NCBI GenBank assembly: GCA_963924555.1
Contig: OZ004589.1
Span: 2,046,001-2,110,000 of the forward strand
Length of the DNA: 64,000 nt
Reading direction: 5' to 3'
Source of the DNA: Crambe crambe
Taxonomy: Eukaryota > Porifera > Demospongiae > Poecilosclerida > Crambeidae
In this document: positions 51,601 through 58,180 of the stretch, in pieces
Layout: every line of letters starts with the position of its first letter
Numbering within the stretch: position 1 is the first letter of the stretch
Made by a program: the position numbers and the translations under genes
The notes under the pieces: generated by a model
Databases searched by the model: none
What the model was told of the DNA's origin: nothing
What the model saw: the letters and a program-made list of their open reading frames with translations, nothing else

Positions 51601-51761
51601 ACGCAGACTCTAATGCTGTATACTATGAGTGACCTTATTTCATGTATGCAGACTTGTGCTTGATGCATCGGACTCCAATGTTATATACAGCTCCCTCTGC
51701 TCCATGGAGAGGGACATATTCCATGGCGTACTGATGGACAAATTCTCTGAAAGAGGAAGTG
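27155..51761 (+). CDS. LTN1: Listerin E3 ligase N-terminal and HEAT region, 21 exons, 3' end missing
   Basis: Listerin is the E3 ligase of ribosome-associated quality control that ubiquitinates stalled nascent chains on 60S subunits. Exons: 27155-27214, 30126-30377, 31079-31177, 31993-32226, 32514-32566, 32679-32859, 33386-33559, 33703-33837, 34151-34351, 46029-46235, 46609-47181, 47456-47491, 47714-47855, 47964-48139, 49083-49146, 49220-49355, 49569-49680, 49921-50361, 50988-51100, 51470-51574, 51652-51761. Phases join throughout, giving about 1,201 residues. Landmarks: MPKRGTGKKGV start, SSGGGGG linker, MKQLGKRDSTTKLKALQEF, NDHRVRDVSHKALKAVV, NAFSAAFP, GNKKFWEDLL. Metazoan listerin is about 1,700-1,770 aa and ends in RWD and RING domains; these were not found by 64 kb. 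Donor choice after 48,139 is uncertain (48,181 is also in phase). Intron 9 (11.7 kb) contains transposons and a nested gene. Confidence 0.88.
28440..28726. repeat. 31-bp minisatellite, about 9 copies
   Basis: Nine near-identical units containing GACCACCTACACAATGTGCC and CTAGTTACATGT, period 31 bp, with a single GTG-to-GCG change in one unit. It lies in LTN1 intron 1. The high identity suggests recent expansion or ongoing homogenisation. Confidence 0.95.
29416..29457. repeat. (TC)n microsatellite
   Basis: About 21 TC units in LTN1 intron 1, directly before the minisatellite cascade. Confidence 0.95.
29458..29875. repeat. Cascade of minisatellites sharing ATCAGGACA
   Basis: Three successive repeat types occur: a 61-bp unit twice (29,461-29,582), a unit of about 31 bp about four times (29,599-29,725, with TTAATTAATCAGGACACAAT), and a 17-bp unit about eight times (29,740-29,870, with CCCCTCTGATCAGGACA). 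All contain (A/G)ATCAGGACA, so one core seems to have been re-expanded with different periods. Confidence 0.85.
30015..30064. repeat. (AG)n microsatellite
   Basis: About 25 AG units, 60 bp before LTN1 exon 2. Confidence 0.95.
33580..33664. repeat. Compound (GT)n(GA)n microsatellite
   Basis: About 30 GT units followed by about 13 GA units in the short LTN1 intron between exons 7 (ends 33,559) and 8 (starts 33,703). The repeat fills most of that 143-bp intron. Confidence 0.95.
34570..34880. repeat. Dispersed repeat copy with rearranged halves
   Basis: One half (34,575-34,715, with a TAATG pentamer run near 34,596-34,640) is the reverse complement of about 45,905-46,010. The other half (about 34,785-34,865, with ATGGCGTTCCATTCCACTGG) matches 45,815-45,890 in direct orientation. 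The hinge is a GCAATGGCTGAG phrase. Confidence 0.65.
34881..35873. other. LTN1 intron 9, unassigned part
   Basis: Frames below 90 codons, none recognised. A GC-richer patch near 35,240-35,470 with GCATGCGCAGCGCAG could be old promoter-like or transposon sequence. Nothing firm. Confidence 0.35.
36082..36113. mobile_element. 32-bp mini-transposon with 9-bp target duplication
   Basis: Two perfect 13-bp inverted repeats (TAGTCTGGCGTAG and its complement) are separated by only 6 bp (CCGACC). The unit is flanked on both sides by ATGTACAAG (36,073-36,081 and 36,114-36,122). The TAGTCT terminus and the GCCAGAC core resemble the ends of the surrounding 614-bp element, so the same transposase may have moved both. 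It sits inside that element, upstream of the helicase fragment. Confidence 0.8.
36139..36336 (+). pseudogene. RecQ-type helicase N-terminal fragment (captured)
   Basis: Open frame of 65 codons with GYSSLREKQEEIMKHFLSGR and STGSGKSL. These correspond to the start of a RecQ-type DEAD/DEAH helicase domain (motif 0 region and Walker A). Past the Walker A the sequence jumps to VFDKLRRTSSSSIS and then HDQVL, as if two pieces of the helicase between motifs I and Ib were deleted. No further motifs are present, so no activity is expected. It lies wholly within the TIR element at 35,874-36,487. Confidence 0.75.
36848..37417. mobile_element. Mariner-type MITE (TA target)
   Basis: Ends CAGTGGAACCTC and, on the other strand, CAGTGAAACCTC are each flanked by TA. 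The 570-bp interior has no transposase-like frame. This fits a Tc1/mariner-type non-autonomous element. Confidence 0.7.
37627..38004. mobile_element. Foldback repeat with 83-bp identical arms
   Basis: Arms 37,627-37,709 and 37,922-38,004 are essentially perfect reverse complements (from AATTCTAGAATGGCTCAG to ATCATATCAACGGT), separated by about 212 bp that includes a poly-T run (37,853-37,870). Both strands therefore show the same short peptide frames, which are artefacts of the symmetry. Confidence 0.85.
38063..38790 (-). pseudogene. Tyrosine recombinase (DIRS/Crypton-like) with inverted N-terminal half
   Basis: The C-terminal half is on the - strand (38,063 to about 38,370): SSTIARWLRAILEAAGVDTS, the HxxR box as AHSVRGASTSKAAN, then ILKAANWSS and the nucleophile region VFQKFYHKP, ending in a stop. 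The N-terminal half, with KGAFNDRPPLPKYSSTWDV, the first catalytic arginine in ALTRPSRSADLSSLDL and CPVRALKAYE, is on the + strand at about 38,385-38,790. Turning the + strand block around in place would make both halves collinear on the - strand. As it stands the gene is broken. The fragment is typical of retro- or DNA-transposon recombinases abundant in invertebrates. Confidence 0.8.
38818..39499 (+). pseudogene. Transposon-type ORF with VGGYVARKLL motif
   Basis: Reads FEQSLYQEIFELCLKEHF, is interrupted near 38,900 by a stop created by a tandem duplication of about 26 bp containing AGTAGTACTGATACTG, then continues openly from 38,921 to 39,499. Landmarks: NELNVMRYVGGYVARKLLLR, FHWTLLSQDIESAED and a basic end STGLRKSLSG. 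I recall similar proteins in cnidarian and fish transposon ORFs; the motif YVxGYVxxKL also occurs in P/THAP9-like transposases. Exact family unknown. It converges on the - strand ORF that starts at 40,199. Confidence 0.5.
39540..40199 (-). pseudogene. Transposon-type ORF with ENYFGKQRARGG motif
   Basis: A basic N-terminal part (MPYRKRFQHRKKQAREKREK, start 40,199) and a Ser/Thr-rich part run to a possible donor near 39,900. After a probable short intron and a frame break near 39,776, the frame IENYFGKQRARGGRNENPNL... EPVRGNCSRKRRLF runs to a stop near 39,540. The ENYFG...RGG.NENP phrase resembles the C-terminal part of P/THAP-like DDE transposases (SQDHLE-FF-RGG-NNNP). The catalytic core is missing, so this is a deletion derivative or a spliced gene I cannot fully resolve. 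Confidence 0.45.
40480..41508 (+). CDS. Transposon-associated ORF of unknown function (342 aa)
   Basis: Open frame from an ATG at 40,480; the frame is open upstream to 40,426 but without an ATG. Regions: a Gln-rich N-terminus, a globular part with SYKVKIINPTKKSDVTVRHL and KIWLVGTEDL, a basic linker (CKRKRDND), a small helical motif KLLDKHDSKWDTPRLRLWAR with DPPDLPAFK, and a C-terminal helical tail. The helical motif resembles a segment seen in proteins beside DDE transposons in cnidarians and fish (from memory). Its stop codon lies 1 bp from the stop of the convergent DD34E transposase gene, so the two look like one functional unit. Possibly a DNA-binding accessory protein. Confidence 0.6.
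   Translation: MKSNHLPTANLLQQQLLQRILGLQPTVESLVNIGGSTVVTGSGPSQNARVNVTGAQGQGPPLHPQAQPKNTYSYKVKIINPTKKSDVTVRHLNDFSSKFESVLSLRVKFIEAFKDSVPNTIDFSVGYFEGSQQTKIWLVGTEDLKTMYQKYPSGGSITLWCDARCEESTSEGGCKRKRDNDAPKKQSNTIEENECEVDRVYKKLLDKHDSKWDTPRLRLWARCIVTEMHESYVDPPDLPAFKAPEPKRRKESLTEALSGAAVAFAGVISKQQAPPVQEGEHSGTPRSCSGQGVSSPRKIVELRLKNYEQLRYVQQLYNDGILNEKEFNEQKSKILDFIHKIT
41510..42532 (-). CDS. IS630/Tc1/mariner-type DD34E transposase (340 aa)
   Basis: Intact single-exon transposase. An N-terminal helix-turn-helix (YDTIANNLGVDKSTILRTV) and second HTH region (YLHEIQEELQHSLLLEVSMS) precede the RNase H-like DDE_3 domain. Catalytic residues: Asp in FVDETG, Asp in VLDNCAIHH, Glu in LNPIEE, with 34 residues between the last two (DD34E). 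YFLPPYSPDLNPIEE is the family signature. The uninterrupted frame implies a recent or still active element. No terminal inverted repeats were identified around the ORF pair. A second in-frame Met at 42,514 could also be the start. It lies inside LTN1 intron 9. Confidence 0.88.
   Translation of the reverse strand: MKSKFAMKTSCEPWRSNAYNVDLRWRMIWQRKALGLTYDTIANNLGVDKSTILRTVHLFNNTGSLLKKPYPKERASRKLTSLAQQFVLNLVLQKPGIYLHEIQEELQHSLLLEVSMSTLCKFLHASGFTRQRLQTVASQLDKSLRLQFSFNVSVYSPEMFVFVDETGADRRNTLRKYGYSIRGKPPKRFSFLSRGKHISAIACMSTAGLLDVKTHAGTVDGEVFYGFVQTRLLPKLMPYNGTNPHSVVVLDNCAIHHVNAIVKSIEEVGALVYFLPPYSPDLNPIEELFSKVKTELKSLELQQETQCTQRFDLETLLLASFTSITEEDCNGWIMDSEIYM
42655..42784. mobile_element. Mariner-type MITE plus solo end
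   Basis: Inverted ends CAGAGGATTTGACGATCTTT and, on the other strand, CAGAGGATTTCACGGTCTTT are flanked by TA. A lone right end of the same type (GATCGTTGAAATCCGCTG) lies directly upstream at 42,631-42,650. The unit sits within 80-230 bp of the start of the gene at 42,860 and may contribute to its promoter. Confidence 0.65.
42860..44389 (+). CDS. Type II membrane glycosyltransferase-like protein (509 aa)
   Basis: Intact intronless gene nested in LTN1 intron 9, same strand. Residues about 7-32 (QICLLLAGGSFLLLLSWLYL region) form one N-terminal membrane anchor after a short basic tail, the layout of Golgi type II enzymes. A Ser/Thr-rich stem follows, then a globular domain of about 420 residues with FFDQLTGSMANLL, VPEGV-type spacing before GYISVMMRTEHLLNSF, SVFFTADNRKQGS and CLLTAGGGVFQANAR. 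The MRTE segment and the late GGG/Q region resemble the nucleotide-sugar site of O-fucosyltransferase-like GT-B enzymes. This is a weak, by-eye match; I cannot name the enzyme. The N-glycan sequons NNS and NSS suggest passage through the ER. It may be a retrogene, since no introns are present. Confidence 0.55.
   Translation: MAIRSLRQICLLLAGGSFLLLLSWLYLPSLLGVVGTPKCPGILCTGPPKVSKNNSISIANPFLTFKSSSATKFTDESETATVSPKAGGSGYGYVMATSFFDQLTGSMANLLTMQCWAASVSPQIRVVEPFMSNTLFGVNLNAIRESSNTVKLGHMFRWETEKSYAPLVNWDYFITHAPRKLILVDRECLGVDAGKKCMECNSGYRAFLDSAKDFANRYHFKIVRRACHPSVLIPESKFKKLVYSAHDPSQVVVLFNMWGGVNNFAPLTIRIPLTGPRAKKCYRGQFLNINMPVSESVIRDSDNYIKRYLPEGVNKGYISVMMRTEHLLNSFHKFRGKSDEEILLIIKKCCDSILTKVNALKNEYGVESVFFTADNRKQGSAFFNKPSGSTLVEVKNMKTYLGSVPKLQNEFFIESGKLERVSTESVSKLYQMLFGNSSTLDEWDRSFEEIASFGTAGYIGLLQRYLAIKATCLLTAGGGVFQANARKFHSLRHHESPPCAFQIKECGTW
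44468..44585. repeat. Short palindrome
   Basis: CGTTCCCTGGCCTTCCTCTC and its complement near 44,562-44,582 enclose a second internal inverted pair (AAGATAAAGTACGCA / GGTACTTTATCTTTA). A small hairpin MITE of about 118 bp, downstream of the glycosyltransferase-like gene. Confidence 0.65.
44686..45109. mobile_element. TIR element
   Basis: GGCTAGACCAAAGTAATTTC...TGTTTCTCATTC at the left and the reverse complement GAATGAGAAACAGGAAATTT...TTTGGTCTTTGCCT at the right form imperfect inverted repeats of about 33 bp around a 0.4-kb non-coding interior. Confidence 0.55.
45131..45644. repeat. Dispersed repeat family R, copy 2
   Basis: Matches 11-79 plus 1089-1540 but lacks the 1-kb TIR insertion, giving an empty site at about 45,190. 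The segment 45,289-45,463 is in the opposite orientation to 1176-1352. A 93-codon frame (45,287-45,568) crosses the inverted part and is unlikely to be a gene. Confidence 0.75.
45815..46010. repeat. Partner copy of the repeat at 34.6 kb
   Basis: The left half is direct and the right half reverse complement relative to 34,570-34,880. It ends a few bases before the acceptor of LTN1 exon 10 (46,029). Confidence 0.65.
48140..49082. other. LTN1 intron 14
   Basis: Contains an AATGC pentamer run near 48,199-48,228. Nothing else is recognised. Confidence 0.4.
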
Positions 51762-52270
51762 GTAAGTTCATCATAATTAAGTGTTCTCTACATGCACTGC
51801 ACACTCAAGGATTTGCACAAATCTTGTGTCACTGTTTAGGCTTAGGTAGATTATGCCAGCATAATTTTGGGAATAATTGGGACTTCCTGGAATCAAGCAT
51901 AATGCCAGAATAATGGGGCATATTTTGAGCATAATGAGAATAATTGGAGCTTCTGCAAGCCTGAAAACAAAGACTTCTGTCACTCTCTACTGCCTGAGGT
52001 GGTTTCTTGCTACACTGTGACAGTGTCTAGCTATACCAATACCTAAGACCTGAATCATTATTATGGACAACTACATGCAGCTGTTAGTTTATGGCAATGG
52101 CTAAGCTACTTCTAGCTCTAGTCACTGTGTATAAAACAGACAAAATCCAGACAAAACCACACAATGACAGACCAATTAACTATATAAACTGTCACTCTTG
52201 ACCAGTCATGCACTTTGAACTTAGCTCACTGCAGCTAGCCAATAGGGAGACAAATAGTGGATGCTATATA
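51762..52270. other. Sequence after the last recognised LTN1 exon
   Basis: No frame resembles the listerin C-terminus (RWD or RING cysteines). A small duplicated block with AGCATAATG occurs near 51,860-51,935. If LTN1 is intact, its next exon must lie beyond the transposons and laccase gene, probably outside the window. Confidence 0.45.
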
Positions 52271-52421
52271 CAGTGGATTGCAGGTTGCTTGACACTAGTA
52301 TGTCAGCCACCGAGGTCACATGGACCAATCAGATTTGCAGGCAATGATGTCAGCATGAATCTGATTGGTCCATGTGACCTTGCTGGCTGAAGTATAGTGT
52401 CAAGCAACCTGCAATCCACTG
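52271..52421. mobile_element. Mariner-type palindromic MITE
   Basis: A 151-bp near-perfect hairpin with ends CAGTGGATTGCAGGTTGCTT (and complement), flanked by TA on each side. Confidence 0.8.
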
Positions 52422-52822
52422 TAGCTACATGGAATATATGACAAATCTGAACTTTTCTTCTTTTTTTTTCTTTTTTTAAGTTCAAAATCACTAGCTTTAA
52501 ATTGGTCTGTTATCTTTGATGTCAGACCACTAATACCAAATGACCTAACAATTCTCTGAATGGTCTGTCATTTGTCAGACCAATTGACAAAAGTTATAAT
52601 CCTCACTGAATAAAAGTGCATGGGGCTATCACACTGTAAGACAGTATGCAGAGTGCAAATTAAGGGAGTGCACCTCAAAACCACAAAAATTCCCCCTCAA
52701 AAACTCACAAAAAGTTCCTATATACATTCATCAATAAACTAGAGATGCTCGTATAGCATTAGTTGGGCGAGCAAGCAGCCAGTGGTCATTTCAATGTGCT
52801 CCTCCCTCACTTATGATTATAT

Positions 52823-53741
52823 GAGAGTAAAAACATTTCTTCTAAATGAAAGAGTGATGTAGGCTTGAGTACATGACTATAAAAAGTATGGAAACAAGGT
52901 GCTGGCTATGTACTGATCCTACATCGCTGCATGGACTGCTCTGCTAACTGTCATAAAATTGACATAAACCCTACATTGCTGCTGCCATACTATCCTTTTT
53001 GGCTACACCTTGCAGCGATGTAGGGTTTATGTCAATTTTATGACAGTTAGCAGAGCAGTCCATGCAGCGATGTAGGATCAGTACATAGCCAGCACCTTGT
53101 TTCCATACTTTTTATAGTCATGTACTCAAGCCTACATCACTCTTTCATTTAGAAGAAATGTTTTTACTCTCACTTGTTTGCACACTTTTTTCAAGGGGCG
53201 TGGCTAAAGATGTCAAGAGGGACCCTTTACCAAATAATCTTACCACGCCCACCAACTCAGCAAGACAGTTTTTTTTCTCAACAGTGTCTACGAAGCGTTC
53301 TAGCGTTCTAAATGTTGTCTACGTAGCATCTATGAAGTGTATAAACTAACTTTGCTGTCTACGAAGTGTTCAAAATTTGAGTCGTCAATTGACAGTTAGG
53401 ACTTGAGCTTTACTTCAATTCGAACGATACCATTCCTTAACTGAGGTGTAGAGCTTCAAAGATCATAGATATAGGATGAAGCAGTCGGGAGTTATGGCAG
53501 TCAAGCGTCCACGAAGGCACTCGAACGGCAATTGACAGTTAGGACTTGAGCTTTACTTCAATTTGAACAAGACCATTCCTTAGATCAGGTGTAGAGCTTC
53601 AATATGGTACCAAGATCATAGATATAGGATGAAGCAGTCGGGAGTTATGGCTGTCAAGAAGAAGATTATTATATTATTATTAATGAGCGTGGGCGTTTTG
53701 CGTGTCAAGCCTACATAGAGAGTGCTACCGCACTCTCTGAT
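52823..53741. mobile_element. Large hairpin element, copy 1
   Basis: Starts with a 349-bp hairpin (52,823-53,171, ends GAGAGTAAAAACATTTCTTC) and continues through a body with GGGGCGTGGCTAAAGATGTC and two tandem units of about 190 bp (GACAGTTAGGACTTGAGCTT ... GTCGGGAGTTATGGC). It ends in the palindrome AGAGAGTGCTACCGCACTCT at 53,718-53,737. No ORF. A second, inverted copy lies at 59,542-60,819. Confidence 0.75.
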
Positions 53742-53890
53742 AGCCCCAACAGTGACTTTCGATATCTAGCTATTCAGGTTGTTAACTGACTTGGTGCATT
53801 CCCAGTTAGCATTAGAGTGTCTTCTCTGAACCCAGGCTACCACTCCTGTTCAGACTCAGTAGCTAGTCTCTCAAATAATGAGCCCTCATA

Positions 53891-54056
53891 CAGCAGATTG
53901 CAGTGATCTTGCAATACAAATCCAGAACAGCCAAAACCAAAAATTTACATAGCCTCCTTTCAAGTAGCCCAACTCCAAAGCCATTTGAAAGGAGACTATG
54001 TAAATTTTGGTTTTGCTGTTCTGGATTTCATGTTGCAAGATCACTGCAATCTGCTG
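53891..54056. mobile_element. Mariner-type palindromic MITE
   Basis: A 166-bp hairpin with ends CAGCAGATTGCAGTGATCTT (and complement), flanked by TA. Similar in build to the one at 52,271 but different in sequence. Confidence 0.8.
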
Positions 54057-54559
54057 TATGCTCTAATCTGGCAGCTCTGTGTTCTGCTGACTCTGCTCTC
54101 CTTCTGGCTCTCAGTTGCTCTGCTCTTGCAGCATTATCTTCTGCTGACTCTGTACATTCCCTCCTCCTGGCTCTATCTGTCGCATTTCTTTGCTAGTCTT
54201 GTTTTTCTCTGTTCCTTTGACTCTGTTCTCCTTCTAGCTCTGTCTCTTTCATTTCTTTTATGAGGTCTCGCTCTTCTTTGCTGGTCAGTTTCTAGAGGGT
54301 GTTCTGGGGCCCTCCTTCGCTTGTTTTCTGGTTCTCTGGGTTCCATAATACTCGCTACAATAGTGTTTCAACTTCAAGCTTAACGAAAATGATTGCTTAT
54401 TATGACGTTGCTTAGTAGCTATTTCATGTGCATGCGTAAGCGCATGCGCATTTTGAGTGACGTACGTTACATATAAATATCGCAAATTTCCATTTTGACC
54501 AATTAGTGTGGGGCTTCGCTCGCTCGCCAACTAACTTTGGGGGTGGTATAATAAACATT
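54057..54559. other. Spacer
   Basis: Imperfect repeats of CTCTG(A/C)TCT(G/C)CTCTCC type at 54,065-54,250 give open frames on the + strand by composition. No gene is recognised. Confidence 0.4.
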
Positions 54560-54695
54560 TGATTCCTTCCTCTTCCATTGATGAGACCAGACCAGTATGG
54601 AACTGGCTCCACATCAACATCATTGCACTTTCAATATTCTAAAAAAATCCAAGGATGGAATGGATTTTCACAAAGAGGTCTAGTCTTTGCTAATC
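54560..54695 (-). pseudogene. Relic of a laccase-type gene
   Basis: About 70 bp (54,560-54,630) match the segment of the nearby multicopper oxidase encoding PYWSGLINGRGR (57,121-57,190). The next 40 bp resemble the segment near 57,268-57,306. The rest is lost. It has the same orientation as the intact-looking gene 1.1 kb downstream, so it is probably a tandem duplicate now eroded. Confidence 0.65.
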
Positions 54696-55707
54696 TGGAA
54701 GTGTCAATGTGTGTTGCTTGGGAGTATCGAGTATGTTGTCACCTCGGGCTCTACTGTGATCAAGAAGATATAAAATCCATGCCCAAGGGAGATACAACTA
54801 AGATATAGATTATAGAATCGATTCCTCACTGTAAAAATGTGTGATTCATAATACTTTTCTCTAATACTGGATGAAACCACAGACTGAATGCAAGATTACA
54901 GAACCACAAACTTGAATACCTCATTGATTACAAATACCATTGTGGTTGTTTCATGATCCAGCAAGAAGTCTAACGTATACGTCAAAGATTTGACTACACA
55001 TGGTATAGCTGCAATTTTAACAAACTAGATCTGATGCCCTGTGTCATGCATTGAAAAGAAAGCGTAGACTGGAACTGGCTTAAGATAACACTGATCAGTA
55101 TATGATATGTTACATCACTAAAGTAGTAAAAATGAGCAGATATTTTGGTTCCTTTTGGACAGTTCCAGATATAAGTTAGCATGTGGTATTTATTCATCCT
55201 GTTTGTACAGCATTCATCCTGCCTGTGGTCTTATATTCATGTTGGCCTGTGTCATTAAAAGCGACATGAGGCATATGTAGAGATTTTGGTACTGTCTATT
55301 AATGATGTTGAAATAAGTGGGATTGCTTCATGACCTTTGTTAGTGAACTTGAAGGAGAATTAGTCATGGTCATGGTTAATTGCTGCTAGAATTATTTGGT
55401 ACTGAAATGCTCCCTATAGCTGTATCATTGAAAGGTCTCACTGTTGGACTTTTTCAAATTATTGACCAAGGAAAGATGGGGACTAAATTGCACCATATCA
55501 TCAGGGTTGACTACTCAGCAGTTTTTTCAACATATGAAGACGATTCTTGTACCAGAAATAGTTATAGTTTAATTGTATCATTATTATAACAGACAAAAAA
55601 ACTTTGTAGCTTTGAACACAACATATACAGCTTCTAAGTTAACTATGAGTCATGTGTGCGTCTATAATGCTCTACGTGAGGGTAACAACACAGGTGGGTA
55701 TCAGCTA
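54696..55707. other. Spacer downstream of the laccase-type gene
   Basis: AT-rich, frames below 80 codons, nothing recognised. Confidence 0.4.
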
Positions 55708-58117
55708 TCAGTGGGACAACGAAATCACTGTGATCGCAACCACCATGATGATAACCACTACAGATGCTACTTTTGCGGCAGCTTTTGAAGGTGAGGTAGG
55801 ATTTGAAGGTTGTGTAGCAACATTTGAAGAACAGGTAGTACCTCTCCTTATGTGCGCATTGTAATCGGTTATCTCCCAAAGGAAATTCCCTTCTGCATTC
55901 AATTGGTCAGGAGCGCTTCTGTGTTGGCCAGAGTTGTATTCTTCTATTAGCACTCCCATACCTTCCAGCTGGTGCACCTCGATATGACAGTGGAGGAACC
56001 AGTAGCCCGGATTGTCCGCTTGGAATGCAACCACCACGTACCCACCAGCTGGAACGATAACCGTGTCTTTCTGAATAGCAGTGTTACGGATGCGACCTCT
56101 TAATCCTCTAGCTTGTTGTTCTACCTTTTCTGGCATTCCATTAGCCCAATTAGGGTTCCTACAGAGGATACTTCCACAGTTGACATCTGGTGAGTTCATA
56201 ATTAGTACACCGGTGTCATCATACTCCCCATGTTCAATGTGCAGAATGTGAAAACTGTGCCCATGAAGGTGTATGGGATGAGAGAAATCATTTCGTCTCA
56301 AAGTCGCGTTTCCCACTGCACTGAATACCATCATTATTGTTTTAGGTTCCTCGTCGGGACTGAACATCTCTTGTCCAGCAATTGTCTGCACATTTATACA
56401 TTTGCAGTCACGAGGATTTCTGCTGTCTTCTGGTAGGCATTTCATGCAAGTATTTATGCCACTATTGACTTGATTATCTCTGTCATACTGTCCACAATTT
56501 GTCTGGTAAGGCACAACAGGCAATTGGAAGTTCTTCCCATTAACAGCGCTGGTTGTGCTTTCTCCTTCAAACCCGAAGTTGAAGAACTGGAGACAGTCTG
56601 GGCAGTCACGAGTGGTGGTGAATTTAGGTAGCTTGTTTTCAGGGATTGGGAAAAAGGGCCCGCAGTTGTGTTAGGTGTATGCAATTCATGTTTTGGACAC
56701 TAGAGGCATTGAAGGGACAGTTGAGAACAGAGCATCCTCCATTGCAATTGCGCCGAGAACTTGTCACTTGTGAGTACATATCTGTCCAACTGAGATTTTC
56801 ATCTGGATTATTACCGTACCATAGGATAGCTAGAGCTGAATGTTCCCTGTTCCTCAAACTCTGTGTTTCTAGCGTTTCAGCTCGAATCCAAAAGGCACGT
56901 CTGTCAAAGTTTCCTGTGCTGATGACAAAATCATACCTCTCCCCGCTATGGACGACTATATAGTCCACTAGGACTGGCTCGATGAAATGACCATCAGTTG
57001 CTATCACATGTAATTGATGGTCGTCAATTGAGAGCTTGTAGGCATATAAGCTCTGTGCGCCTATCACTCTAAACCTATAGAGACCGTTACCACGCACAGT
57101 AAATACACTGAGGGGAGTTTGTATGGATCCATTGAATCTTCCTCTGCCGTTGATGAGACCTGACCAGTATGGAACTGCACCTACTTCAACGCCATCTTCA
57201 CTCCTTGATCGTGGATCGTAAAGAGAATCTCTATTGGTTGGAACTTGACCAATAGGATTGTCTGGATGAAAGCCAAGAGTTGAGTGGATCTTGACAAAGA
57301 GATCTAAAGAAGCCTCTCGCTGCCAATCAAGAAGAGTTAGAGTGTGAAGTGAAGGAGAGTCAGTAATTTCTTGCTGCGAGTTTGGGAGAATTCTATCTCT
57401 TACCTCATTTAGACGAGTATTATCATTCTCACGAACAACTAAACCTCCAAATAGTCCATCGGTCCTTTGTGCTCCAACGTGTGAGTGGTACCAGTGGGTC
57501 CCAGCAGGTGTGGCCCTGAAAACATAGTCAAAGAAAGCACCAGGGCCAATAGGATACTGCGAGATGAAGCCCACTCCATCCATCCATGGTGTATTTCTCT
57601 GATGCATTCCATGCCAGTGGATGGTTATTCCTTCGCTGGTGAGACGATTGTACACACGGACTTTGACGAGTTTATCTTCAGTAATGATCAGAGTGGGACC
57701 AGGAATACGACCGTTCACTGCGATATACCTGCGGTACGAAACGCCATCCACTGTCATGGGTATACTGCAGTTCCTGCGGGTAAAATCCTCATCATTAATT
57801 AGACTTTCCTCCAAATAGCATCGCCCTTCACGTTCAGGACTACTTGAACTGGACAGAACGGATGGATGATAGCCGGTGCTATTAAGGAAATAAACATCAC
57901 CAGGTGTGCCCCTGATCAGCAGGTCGCCATTTTGATCTTTTGCATAGCTGGTGAAGGTTTGCAACTCTTCTATCTCCAGTTCAAACTCACACGTTGTGAA
58001 GCTTGCAGGGCAATCGCATGCTTCTTGCTGATCTGGGCAAGGAACTTTCTCACTTAGTCCAGGTTGGAATTGTTGGAACTGGACAGCAAGAAGCAGGAGA
58101 AGGAACAGACAATCCAT
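55708..58117 (-). CDS. Laccase-type multicopper oxidase with one frameshift
   Basis: Single-exon gene for a secreted or surface-bound three-domain copper oxidase that would oxidise phenols, amines or metal ions with reduction of O2 to water. Start chosen at 58,117 because MDCLFLLLLLAVQF is a signal peptide and a TATA box lies at 58,174-58,180; the frame open further upstream crosses that box. All four copper ligand motifs are present: HWHGMHQ (about residue 167), HWYHSHVG, HPIHLHGHSFHIL and HCHIEVHQLEGM. The C-terminus ends in a hydrophobic segment (VASVVVIIMVVAITVISL), suggesting a membrane or GPI anchor. The frame breaks once: a run of five A on the + strand (56,651-56,655) has one base too many, and the upstream frame stops at 56,639 while the downstream frame resumes without loss. 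Full length would be about 802 aa, usual for animal laccases. Either a sequencing error or a very young pseudogene. Confidence 0.85.
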
Positions 58118-58173
58118 TCTTGCTCTTTGTATCAAAGCAGTATCCTTGTAGTTCTGATGTATTTTTGCTGTGG

Positions 58174-58180
58174 TTTTATA
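58174..58180 (-). promoter_or_regulatory. TATA box of the laccase-type gene
   Basis: TATAAAA on the - strand, 57 bp upstream of the chosen start codon, which places transcription initiation about 25-30 bp before the ATG. It argues against the longer N-terminal extension. Confidence 0.6.
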
